DNA of 38,394 bases from Streptomyces albospinus (lineage in GTDB: Bacteria > Actinomycetota > Actinomycetes > Streptomycetales > Streptomycetaceae): positions 402,688-441,081 of the forward strand of contig NZ_BMRP01000001.1 of the NCBI RefSeq assembly GCF_014648695.1. Reading direction: 5' to 3'. The position numbers and the translations under genes were made by a program. Shown piece after piece: positions 15,948 through 27,900 of the stretch (position 1 is its first letter; the number at the start of each line of letters is the position of its first letter). The notes beneath the pieces are model-generated. The model saw nothing but the letters and a program-made list of their open reading frames with translations. It ran no database searches and was not told the DNA's origin.

Positions 15948-18900
15948 GTGAGTTCGCAGGACGGCACTGAAGTGTCCGGGACCGACGTCGCCATCGTGGG
16001 CATGGCCGGGCGCTTCCCGGGCGCCGACAGCGTGGGGGAATTCTGGGAGCTGCTGCGCGCCGGTCGCGAGGGCATCGCGCGGTTCAGCGACGACGAGCTC
16101 GCCGGGGCCGGCATACCGGCGGCGCTGCGCGCCGATCCGTCGTACGTGCCGGCGCACGGCATCCTCCCGGACGTCGACCTCTTCGACACCGGGTTCTTCG
16201 AGATGACCCCCGCGGAGGCGGAGGTCATCGACCCGCAGCAGCGGCTCTTCCTCCAGAGCTGCCACACGGCACTGGAGGACGCCGGGTACGATCCGCGCCG
16301 CTACGACGGCCTGATCAGCGTCTACGGCGGCGCGGCGATCAACACCTACCTCCAGCAGAACGTGCTGCCCCGCATCGACCAGACCGCGACCTCCGACCAC
16401 TTCAAGGTGATGGTCGGCAACGACAAGGACTTCCTGGCCACGCGGGTCAGTTACAAGCTGGACCTGCGCGGCCCGAGCTACAGCGTCCAGACGGCCTGCT
16501 CGACCTCCCTGGTGGCGATCCACCTGGCCTGCCAGGGGCTGGTCAACGGCGAGTGCGACATGGCGCTGGCCGGCGGCGTGACGGTCAAGCTGCCGCAGAC
16601 CCGCGGATACCTGTACGAGGAGGGCGCGATCCTCTCCTCCGACGGCCGGGTGCGCACCTTCGACGCGGACGCCAGCGGCACCGTGCTCGGCAACGGTGTC
16701 GGGATCGTGGTCCTCAAGCTCCTGGAGGACGCCGTCAACGACGGCGACACCATCCACGCCGTGATCAAGGGCACGGCGACCAACAACGACGGCTCCCTGA
16801 AGGTGAGTTACGCCGCCCCGGGCAAGGAGGGCCAGGCGGCCGTCATCGCCGAGGCGCACGCCGTGTCCGGCACCGAGCCGCGGAGCGTGACGTACGTCGA
16901 GGCGCACGGCACCGCCACCCGGCTCGGCGACCCGGTGGAGGTCTCCGCGCTCACCGACGCGTTCCGCCGCGGCACGCAGGACACCGGCTTCTGCGCGATC
17001 GGCTCGCTCAAGTCCAACGTCGGCCACCTCGACGCCGCCGCCGGCGTGGCCGGCGTGATCAAGACCGCGCTGATGCTGCGCCACCGGGTCCTGGTGCCGA
17101 CGCTCAACTACGAGCGACCCAACCCGGCCATCGACTTCCCCGTGACACCGTTCTACGTCAGCACCGAGACCACGCCCTGGACCGCGGACGGACCGCTGCG
17201 GGCCGGCGTGAGCTCGTTCGGCATCGGCGGTACCAACGCGCACGCCGTCCTCCAGGAAGCCCCGCGGCAGGAGCCGTCCGGCCCCTCCGGGCACGACGCG
17301 CACCTGCTGGTGCTGTCCGCCAAGACCGGCACGGCACTGGAAACCCTCACCGACGCCCTCGCCGACCACCTCGACCGGCACCCGGACACGGACCTCGCCG
17401 ACGCCGCCTACACCCTCGCCCTGGGCCGGCAGGTCCACCGGTACCGGCGGGCGGTCGTCTGCACGGACCGCGCCGAGGCCGTACGGCTCCTGCGGGAGCG
17501 GTCCGGGCCCGGCTGCGTCACCGGCGACGGCGAGGTCCGCGCCGGCCGGCGGACGTTCACCCCCGGCGGCGAGCCGTCCGGCCGGGAACTCCTCGAAGCC
17601 GTGCGCACCGCCTGGCTCGACGGGGCGGAGGTGGACTGGGCGGCGTTCTACGCCGACGAGCGCCGCCGCCGTATCCCCCTGCCCACCTACCCGTTCGAGG
17701 GCCGGCGGGTCTGGCTCGACCCCGAAGACCCAAGCGCCCCGGACGCCCCGAACGCCGCGGACCGTGCGCCGGAGCGCCTGCACCCGCTGATCGGCGCCAA
17801 CGTCTCCACCCTCGCCGAGCACCGCTACGCCACCGTCCTGACGGGCCACGAGTTCTACCTCGCCGGGCACCGGGTCGGGGGCGAGGCCATCATGCCCGCC
17901 GTCGGCTACCTGGAGATGGCCCGCGCCGCCGGGGCGCTCGCCCTGCCCGAGGCCGCATCGGGCGGGCCGTCCCTGCACCGGGTCGCCTTCGAGCGGCCGT
18001 TGTCCTTCGCCCGGGGGCCACGGACGGTGCACGTCCGGCTCACCCCGCACGGCGACGGCGCGCGGTTCGCGATCGCCGACGGGGCGGGCGGGACCGACGG
18101 CGACCCCGAGGTCTTCGCCCGCGGGGAACTCACCGTCCGGCCGCCGGCGGCCCCGCCCGCCCCCGTCGACCCCGACGCCCTCATCGCGCGGTGTCCGGAC
18201 CGGCTCGCCGCGCCCGAGCTCTACACCCTGCTGCGGGACCGCGGGCTCGACTACGGCCCGGCCATGCGCTCCCTGCGCGAACTGCACCGCGGCGACGCGC
18301 AGGCACTGGGCGTCCTCGAACTGCCCGAACTGCCCGACCTGGAGGCACCGGCCGATGGGTTCGGGCCGACCGGGTCGGCAGAGGGGGACGCGGCCCGGAC
18401 CGCGCCCGGCGCCGCCGCCGGCTTCGTCCTGCACCCCTCGCTGCTCGACGGCGCCCTGCACGCCGTGGTCGGCCTGCTCGCCGCCGGCGAGGACGAGGGC
18501 ACCACCTACCTGCCGTTGGCCCTGGGCGGGTTGGAGGTGTTCGCGCCGCTGCCCCGGCACTGCCTCGCGCACGTCACGCTGCCCGCGTCCGGCTCGGGGG
18601 AGAAGCAGACCAAGGCGCACGTCGACGTCCTGGACCCGGAGGGGCGGTTGCTGGCCCGGCTCCGCGACCTGTCCGTGCGCACCGTGCGGGACGACCGACG
18701 GCAGCCGGAGAGCGCCCTGTTCGGCAGCGCCTGGGAGCCCGCCGGGCAGCGCGCGGCGGACCCGACCGCCCCGGTCCCGACCGGCCCGCGGCTGCTGCTC
18801 GCCCACGACCCGGCCCGGCGCTCCGTACTGGCCGAGGAGCTGCGTGCCGCCGGCGACGGGGAACCCGACGTGGTCCTGGTGACCCCCGGTGCGGAGTTCG

Positions 18901-21900
18901 CCGCGGTGGACAGCGGCCACTACACCGTGGACCCGGGCAGCCAGGCCGACTTCGCCGCGCTCCTCGACCGGCTGGCGGAGAGCGGCCGGACCCCCACCGC
19001 CGTGCTGCACACCTGGTGCGACGCCGACGACCCCGCGCAGCCGCTCATCCCGGCCCTGCTCGACCACGGCCTGCACAGCGTCTTCGCCCTCACCAAGGCG
19101 CTCCTGGAGCGCCGCGGCGGCGACCGCACCGCCGTGCTGGTCGCCCACCGCACCGACGCGGACGGCGCGAGCCCCGCAGCCGCCGCCCTCACCGGCCTGG
19201 CCCGGAGCGTCACGCTGGAGAACCCGCGCCTGCTCCACCGCCTGGTCGGCCTGGACGCCGACGCCCCCGTGCTGCGCACGCTCGTCGAAGAACTGGCGCT
19301 CCTGGACGACGGAGAGACCGAGACGCGGTACCGCGACGGCGTCCGGCAGGTACGCCGCCACCGGCGGCTCGACACCGCCTCCGAAGCCGCCCCCGCAGCC
19401 GCGGACGGCCCGGCGCTCAGGGACGGCGGGGTCTATCTGCTCACCGGCGGCGCGGGCCGGCTCGGCCTGACGGTGGCCGAGCACCTCGCGAGCCAGGTCA
19501 CCGCGACCCTGGTGCTGACCGGCCGGACCGAGCCGGGCCCGGAGGCCGAGCGGCGGATCGCGGACCTCAGGGCGGGCGGGTGCGAGGTCGTCTTCCGGCG
19601 TGTGGACGTGGCCGACGAGGAGAGCCTGGGCGCGCTGCTCGCGGCCGTCCGGGCCGACCACGGCCCGCTGCGCGGCGTGGTGCACGCGGCCGGCACGCTG
19701 CACGACGGGTTCCTGCTCCGCAAGAGCTGGGAGGAGTTCACCGAGGTCCTGCGTCCCAAGGTGCACGGCACGGTCCACCTCGACCGGCTCACCGCCGAGG
19801 ACCCGCTGGACTTCTTCGTCTGCTTCTCCTCCGTCGCCGGCGTCTTCGGCAACCCGGGGCAGAGCGACTACGCCTACGCCAACGCGTTCCTCGACGCCTT
19901 CGCCGAGCGCCGCCGCGCCCGCGCGGCGGACGGCCGCCGCCCCGGCCGCACCCTCTCCCTCGCCTGGCCGCTCTGGCGGGACGGCGGCATGCGCCAGGAC
20001 GAGGACGCCGCCCGGGCGCTGCGCCACCGCCTCGGCCTGGTTCCGATGCCGACGGCCGACGGCCTGGGGGCCTTCGACGCGGCGCTGCGCGAGGACGGCG
20101 GTGCGGTCCTCGTCGGATACGGGGACCCGGACCGGGTCGCGGCGGCGCTCGCGCCGGTCCCCGTGCGGTCCGTGGCACGGCCGTCCGCGGCCCCCGGGAC
20201 GGCCCGGACGGAGCTGTCCGAGGCGGACCTCACCACGTGGGTGGGGACCTTCCTGCGCGAGCTGCTCGCCGAGCGGACCAAACTCGACCCGGCGGAGCTC
20301 GACCTGCGGGTCCCCTTCGACCGCTACGGCATCGACTCGCTCATCATCACCACGCTCAACGCCGAACTCGACCGGCACTTCGCCGATCTGCCCAAGACCC
20401 TGTTCTTCGAGTACGCCACCCTGGAGGAACTGGCGGGGTACTTCGTCGCGGAACACGCCGCCCGCCTGCGCGAACTGGCCGCCCCCACCGGCGTGGACGA
20501 CGCGGCAGCGGAGGCCGCCGCTGCCGCTCGGGACGAAGCGCCCGTTGCCGCCCGCACCGCTCCCGCAGCGCCGGCCCCGGCCCCGGCTTCGGCTTCGGAC
20601 GCGCCGTACGGCGACGACGCCGTCGCCGTCATCGGGCTCACCGGCCGCTACCCCATGGCCGACGACCTGGACGCGTTCTGGCAGAACCTCGCCGACGGCC
20701 GCGACTGCATCACCGAGATCCCCGCCGAACGCTGGGACCACGCGCGCTACTTCGACCCGGACCCGTCCGCCCGTGGCCGCGCCTCCTCCAAGTGGGGCGG
20801 CTTCCTGCGCGACATCGACCGCTTCGACCCGCTCTTCTTCGGCATCTCCCCCCGCGAGGCGGAGCTGATGGACCCGCAGGAGCGCCTGTTCCTTCAGACC
20901 TCGTGGCACGTCCTGGAGGACGCCGGATACCGCCGGGACGCACTGTCCGGGCACAGCGTGGGCGTCTTCGTCGGGGTGATGTACGGCGAGTACCAGCTCT
21001 ACGGGGCGGCCGACGCGGAGCGCGGCGGCATCAGGGTCACCGGCTCCTCGTTCGCCTCGATCGCCAACCGCGTGTCCTACACCTTGGGCCTGACCGGGCC
21101 GAGCATCGCCCTCGACACCATGTGCTCGTCGTCCCTGACCGCGATCCACCTGGCCTGCGAGAGTCTGCGCAGGGCGGAGAGCGAGGTGGCCATCGCCGGC
21201 GGGGTGAACCTCTCCCTGCACCCGTACAAGTACGTCTTCCTCAGCCAGGGCAGGTTCGTCTCCGCCGACGGCCGGTGCCGGGCCTTCGGCGCCGGCGGCA
21301 GCGGCTACGTCCCCGGCGAGGGCGTCGGGGCGGTGCTGCTCAAGCCGCTGGCCGCGGCCGTGCGGGACGGCGACCACATCTACGGGGTGATCCGCGGCCA
21401 CGCCGTCAACCACGGCGGGCGCACCAACGGCTACACCGTGCCCAGTCCGCACGCGCAGGCCGAGGCGGTACGCCGGGCGCTGCACGGGGCGGGACTCGAA
21501 CCGTCGGACATCGGATACGTCGAAGCGCACGGCACCGGCACCTCCCTGGGCGACCCGATCGAGATCGCCGGACTCGCCAAGGTCTTCGGCACCGCGGCCC
21601 CGGACGGGCAGCGGTGGCCCATCGGCTCGGTGAAGTCGAACATCGGCCACCTGGAGTCGGCGGCCGGCATCGCCGGGCTGACCAAGGTGCTGCTGCAGTT
21701 CCGGCACCGGCAGCTCGTCCCCTCGCTGCACTCCGAGGAGCTCAACCCGAACATCGACTTCGGGCGCGCACCGTTCCGGGTGCAGCGGGAGGCCGCCGAC
21801 TGGCCCGAGCCGGTCGCGGAATCCGGCCCGTCGCCCCGCCGGGCCGGGCTGAGCTCCTTCGGCGCGGGCGGCTCCAACGCGCACCTGGTCCTGGAGGAGT

Positions 21901-24900
21901 ACCGGGACGGCCCCGTGCGCACGGACGCCCCCGTGGCCGGGCAGCGGTTCGCACGGCCGCTGGTCTTCCCGCTCTCCGCGCGGGACACGGAGCGGCTGGG
22001 CGCCTACGCGGACCGCCTCGCCGACTTCGTCGAGCGCGCCCACGTCCGCGCCGAGGACCTCGCCCACACCCTCCAACACGGCCGCGAGGTATGGGAGGAG
22101 CGCCTGGCGGTGGTCGCCGAGGACGGCGCCACGCTCGCCCGCGCGCTGCGCGCCCACCGCGACGGCACACCGGACCCGGCACTGCTGCGGGGCGGCGCCA
22201 CCGGCCCCGCACCGCAGCACCGGGATGGTCCGGCCGCCGCGCTCGCCGCCAGGTGGACGCACGACGGCACGGCCGACTGGGACGCCCTCGGCCCCGGTGA
22301 CGGCGTGCCGCCGCGCCGGATCCCCGCCCCGCACTACCCGTTCGCCCGCGAACGCCACTGGGTCCCCGCCGCCGACCGGAGCCAGGACGGGCCCGCGGCG
22401 GCGCCCGCCCGACCGCACCCGCTCCTCGACGCCAACGAGTCCACCCTCGACGAGGTCCGCTTCCGCCGGACCTTCCGCGCCGACGAACCCCTGGTGCGCG
22501 ACCACGTCATCGACGGCCGGCCGCTGCTGGCCGGTGCCGCCTGCCTGGAGATGGCCCGGGCCGCGGCCGAACTGGCCGGACTCGCCGGCGCGCACTCCCT
22601 GCGGGACGTGCTGTGGGGGCGGCCGGTGGTGATCGAGGACGAGGCGCGTGACGTCTTCGTCACCCTCGCCCGCCCGGCCGGCCGGAGCGGCGCCGCGGAC
22701 CGGGAACTGGCCTTCACCGTCTGGAGCCCGAACGGCGAGGAGCGCACCGTCCATGTGCGGGGCACGGTCCGCGCACCGTCCCCCGCCGAGCGGCCCGCCC
22801 CCGCCGCGCCCGCCGACCTCGACGCGCTGCGCGCGGCCTGCCCGCAGCACCGGGACGGCGCCGCCGTGCAACGCGCCTACCAGGCCGCGCGGTTCGCCTA
22901 CGGAACCGCCTTCGACGTCATCGAGGACGTCCACTTCGGGCCCGGCGGCGCGCTGGTCCGCCTCGCCCTGCCCGAGACGGACGCCGCCCCGGCGGAGCTC
23001 CTGCCGCCGGCGCTGCTCGACGGTGCGCTCCGCGCCTGCCACTGGGCGGACCTGCCGCGACCGGAGGAGGGCCGGCCGCTCGCCGTGCCGTTCAGCCTCG
23101 GCGCGCTGGAGGTCCGGGCGCCGCGGGAACCGCTGCCCCGCACCTGCTACGCGCACGCCGTCCCCGTCGGCGACGCGGACGCGGCCTCGGGGCTGCGGCA
23201 GTTCGACGTCCGCATCCTCGACGCGTCCGGGGCCGAACTGGTCCGCATCGAGAACTTCGGTGGCCGCCACCTCGGAGCCGGCGCCGACCGGCTCCCCGCG
23301 GACCCGGCCGAAACCGCCCGGTCCGCCGCGGCCGACGACCCGTTCTTCTACCAGCAGGTGTGGCAGGACCAGGACCTCGCGCCGGCCACCCGCGCCGACG
23401 CCGACGCCGTCCTCGTCCTGGGGAACACCGGCGCCACCGCCCGGGGCCTGGCCGCGCAGGGCGGCGGGCGGCGCGTCATCGACGTCCGGGCGGCGACGGC
23501 CTTCGCCCGCACCGCCCCCGACCGGTACACCGTCGACCCCACCCGCTCCGCCGACTTCGCCCGGCTGCTGGCGGACCTGGGGCAGGAGGGCGTCCGTTCG
23601 CTGGACGTCGTCCACCTGTGGGGCCTGGCCACCGAACCGGTCCGCTACGGCACCGGCGGCGCCACCGAGCAGGCGGGCGCGGCCCTCGACGCGGCCTTCG
23701 CGCGCGGACTGCACGCGCTGCGTGCCCTCGTCCGGGCGGTGGACACCGTCCGCCCCGCCGGCCGCGTGCGCTGCGCCTACGTGCTGGCGGAGGACGAGTC
23801 CGGGCCGCGCCCCGACCAGGAGGCCGCGGCAGGGTTCGCGCGGTCCGTCGCCGGGGTGGTGCCGGGTTGTGAGATGTTCACCGTGACCTGCACGGACGGT
23901 CTGGCCGACGGGCCCGCACTGCCGGGCCTGCTGGCCGCCGAACTGGCGCAGGGCGGGCGGCCGGCCGGTGCGGAGGTGCGCCACCGCGCGCAGGGGCGCC
24001 AGGTCCGCGTCCTGCGCAGGGTGGAGACGGCCGTGTCGCCGGCCGGGGACGCACTGCCGCTCAAGCGGCACGGCACCTACCTCGTCACCGGCGGCACCGG
24101 CGGCATCGGCCTGGAGCTGGTGCGCCACCTGGCGTCGGCCTACCAGGCCCGGCTGGTGTTGGTCAGCCGCTCGGCCGACCGGCCCGCGGCGCGCGGGGCC
24201 GCCGACGAACTCGTCGCGCTGGGCGGCGAGGTGCTGCTCGTCGCCGCCGACACCGCCGACCCCGAGGGCATGCGGTCCGCGGTGACCCGCGCCACCGAGC
24301 GCTTCGGGCACCTCGACGGCGTCTTCCACCTCGCCGGAGCCGCCGACCGGGCCACCGTGCTCGAAGCGGACCGCGCCCGCTTCACCGAACTCCTCGCGAC
24401 CAAGGCACACGGCGTCCGGCTGCTGGACGCGCTCACCGCCGACCAGCCGCTCGACCTGTTCGTGGTGTTCTCCTCCATCGCCTCCGTCGTCGGCGACTTC
24501 GGCACCTGCGCCTACGCCGCCGCCAACCGCTTCCTGGACTCCTACGCGGCGCAGCGCGACGCGAGGGTCCGCGCCGGGCTGGCCGCGGGCCGGACCCTGG
24601 CCCCCGCCTGGCCCCTGTGGCGGATCGGCGGCGTGGACGCCCTGATGGGCGAGGAGGAGCGCGCCGGATACCGGCGGCGCACCGGCATGCGGGAGTTCAG
24701 CGCCGAGGAGGGGCTGCGGGCACTGGAGCTCGCCGGGCGGACCGGACTCGTCCGGCCGGTCCCGGCGCTCGGTGACCCCGGGGCCGTCGACGCGGCCCTG
24801 GCACCGCGCACCGGCGGCGCGCCCGCCGGCACCCCGGCCGGCGGGCAGCCGCCCGCGGCCGGCACGGCCCCCGCCCCGGCCCTGCTCGCGCAGGTCGGCG

Positions 24901-27900
24901 ACCACGTGCGGGGACTGCTGTCCGAGGTGCTCGGCCTGGCGGCGGAGCGCATCGACCCGCACACCCCACTGGACGCCTACGGCCTCGACTCCGTCCTGGT
25001 CATGGAGACCAACGCGCATCTCGACCGGGACTTCCCCGGCGCCCGCGCGACCCTGCTGTTCGAGTACCGGACGGTGCACGACCTCGCGCGGTACCTGCTG
25101 AGCGAACACGCCGACGCCGTCCGGAAGTTGTTCCCCGCGGCACCGCTGGCGGCGGCGGCGCCGGCCGCCCTCGCGGCAGCCGAGGAGCGACCGACCCCGA
25201 CCCCGACCCCGACCGCGCCCCCGACCGCGCCCCCGACCCGGCCTGCGCCCGAACCGGCGCCGGCCGACGACGACATCGCCATCATCGGCATCAGCGGGCG
25301 CTACCCGCAGGCCCGCGACCTGACGGAGTTCTGGGAGAACCTGCGCCAGGGACGGGACGCGGTCACCGAGGTGCCCCGCGACCGCTGGGACGCCGACGCC
25401 CACTTCGACGGTGACCCCGCGACCCAGGGCGCCAGCTACGGCAAGTGGGGCGGATTCCTGTCCGACGTGGACGCCTTCGACTCGTTGTTCTTCCGGATCC
25501 CGCCGTCCCAGGCCAAGCTGATGGATCCTCAGGAGCGCCTGTTCCTGGAGGCCGCCTGGTCGGCGCTGGAGAACGCCGGGTACCCGCCGTCCCGCCTGCC
25601 GCGGCCCCGCTACGGGGGCCGGGGCCGCGACGTCGGCGTGTTCGCCGGCGTGATGTGGGGCGACTACGCCCAGCTCGCCGCCGAGGAGTCGGCCCACGGC
25701 AACCACCACACGGTGCTCGCCAACCGCTCCGCGATCGCCAACCAGGTCTCGTACGCCGGTGACTTCCGCGGGCCGAGCGTGGTGGTGGACACCGCGTGCT
25801 CGGCCTCGCTGGTCGCCCTGCACCAGGCGTGCGAGAGCGTGCGCCGGGGCGAGTGCCGCTACGCCCTCGCCGGCGGCGTCAACGTCTCCGCGCATCCGCT
25901 GAAGTACGCCCACCTCAGCCGGATGCGGATGCTCGCCACCGACGGCCGCTGCCGGTCGTTCGGCGCCGGGGGCGACGGCTATGTGCCCGGCGAGGGCGTG
26001 GGTGCGGTGCTGCTCAAGCGGCTCTCGGAGGCGGTCGCCGACGGCGACCACATCCACGCCGTGATCAAGGCGACCGCGGTGAACCACGGCGGTCGCACGG
26101 GCGGCTACACCGTGCCCAACCCGCAGGCGCAGCAGGCGCTCATCGAGGAGGCTCTGGACCGGTCGGGCATCGACCCGCGCACCATCGGCTACGTCGAGGC
26201 GCACGGCACCGGCACGGCCCTGGGCGACCCGATCGAGCACACCGCGCTGGAACTGGCCTTCGCCCGGTCTCCGCGGCCCGCGGGCAGCCACGTGCTCGGG
26301 TCCGTGAAGTCGAACATCGGGCATCTGGAGGGCGCCGCCGGCATCGCCGGGGTGACCAAGGCCGTACTCCAGCTCGTGCACGGCGAGTTGGTCCCCTCGT
26401 TGCACTCCGAGGAGCTCAACCCGAACATCGACTTCGCCCGTTCCCCGTTCCGGGTGCAGCGCACCCTCGCCCCCTGGCCCCGGCCGGTCGTCGACACGGA
26501 CGACGGGCCGGTGGAGCAGCTGCGGCGGGCGAGCGTCAGCTCCTTCGGCGCGGGCGGCACCAACGCGCACGTGATCCTGGAGGAGTACCGGGCACCGGCG
26601 GACCGGTCCGCCGGTGCCACCGAAGGCCCCGAGCTGATGGTGCTCTCCGCCCGTAGCCCCGAACGGCTGCGCGCGTACGCCGCGGAGCTGGCCGCGTTCC
26701 TCCGCCGCGAGCGGCCCGCGCTCGCCGATGCCGCGCACACCCTGCGGGCCGGCCGGGAACCCCTGCCCGAACGGCTGGCCTTCCTGGCGTCCGATCTCCA
26801 CGACGCCGCCGAGAAGTTCGCGGCGTGCGCCGACGGGGCCCCGGGGCCCTGGGCGATCCTCGGCAACGCCGAACAGCATGCCGCGCTCGCGGACGTCTTC
26901 GCCGGGGGAGCGGGCCCCGACTTCCTCCAGGCGCTGGCCGCCGGCGGCGACCGCACCCGGCTCGCCCGGCTCTGGGTGTCCGGAGCCTTCTCCGACTGGG
27001 CGGCGGTCGACGCGTCGGCACCGCACCGCACCGTGCCGCTGCCCGGCTACCCGTTCGAGCGCGCCCGGCACTGGCTTCCGGTCGCCCGTGGCGGGCAGCC
27101 CGCCGCCCCGGCATCCCCCCGGCCGGAGCCCCCGCACGAGGTGTCCCGCACCCTCGCACCGACCGATCCGGTCGTCCGCGACCACGTCGTCCACGGCACG
27201 CGGGTGCTGCCCGGCGTCGGCCATCTCGACCTGGTCGCCGGAGTCCTGGGCGAGGGTGCGGCGCGGGTCTTCCGGGACGTCCGCTGGCTCTCCCCGGTCC
27301 TGGTAGGGGACGGCGGCACCGCGCTCACGGTGACGCTCGGGCCCGCCCGGCCCGCCGCGGAAGGCGACGGCACCGCGTACGACTACCGGATCTCCGCCTC
27401 CCCGGGCGGCGACCCCGTCCACTCGGTCGGCCAGGTCCTCGGTACCGCCGTGGACCGCCCCGAACCACTGGCGATCGACCGGGTCACGGCGGACTGCCCG
27501 CACCGTGTCGGTCACGAGGAGCTCTACGCCGGGCTGCGCCGGCGCGGCCTGCACTACGGTCCGTACTTCCGGCGGGTGGAGCAGGCCTGGACCGGCGAGC
27601 GGACCGTCCTCGCCCGGCTGCGCGAACCCGAGCCGCGGCACCGGACCACGACCCGCCCCGGGCCGCTCGACCCGGGTGCCCTCGATGCGGCGCTGCACCC
27701 GTTGGCCCTGTTGCTCGGCGATGCGGCGGACGACGGCGGCCCGGCGCTGCTGCCGTTCGCCGCGGACCGGGTCGAACTGCACGCCCCGGTGCCCGGCGAC
27801 GGCTGGACCTGCATCCGCGACCTGGGGTCCAGGCGGTTCGACGTGACCGTCGCCGACGACGCGGGCCGGGTCTGCGTGCGGATCCTGGGCCTCGTACTGC

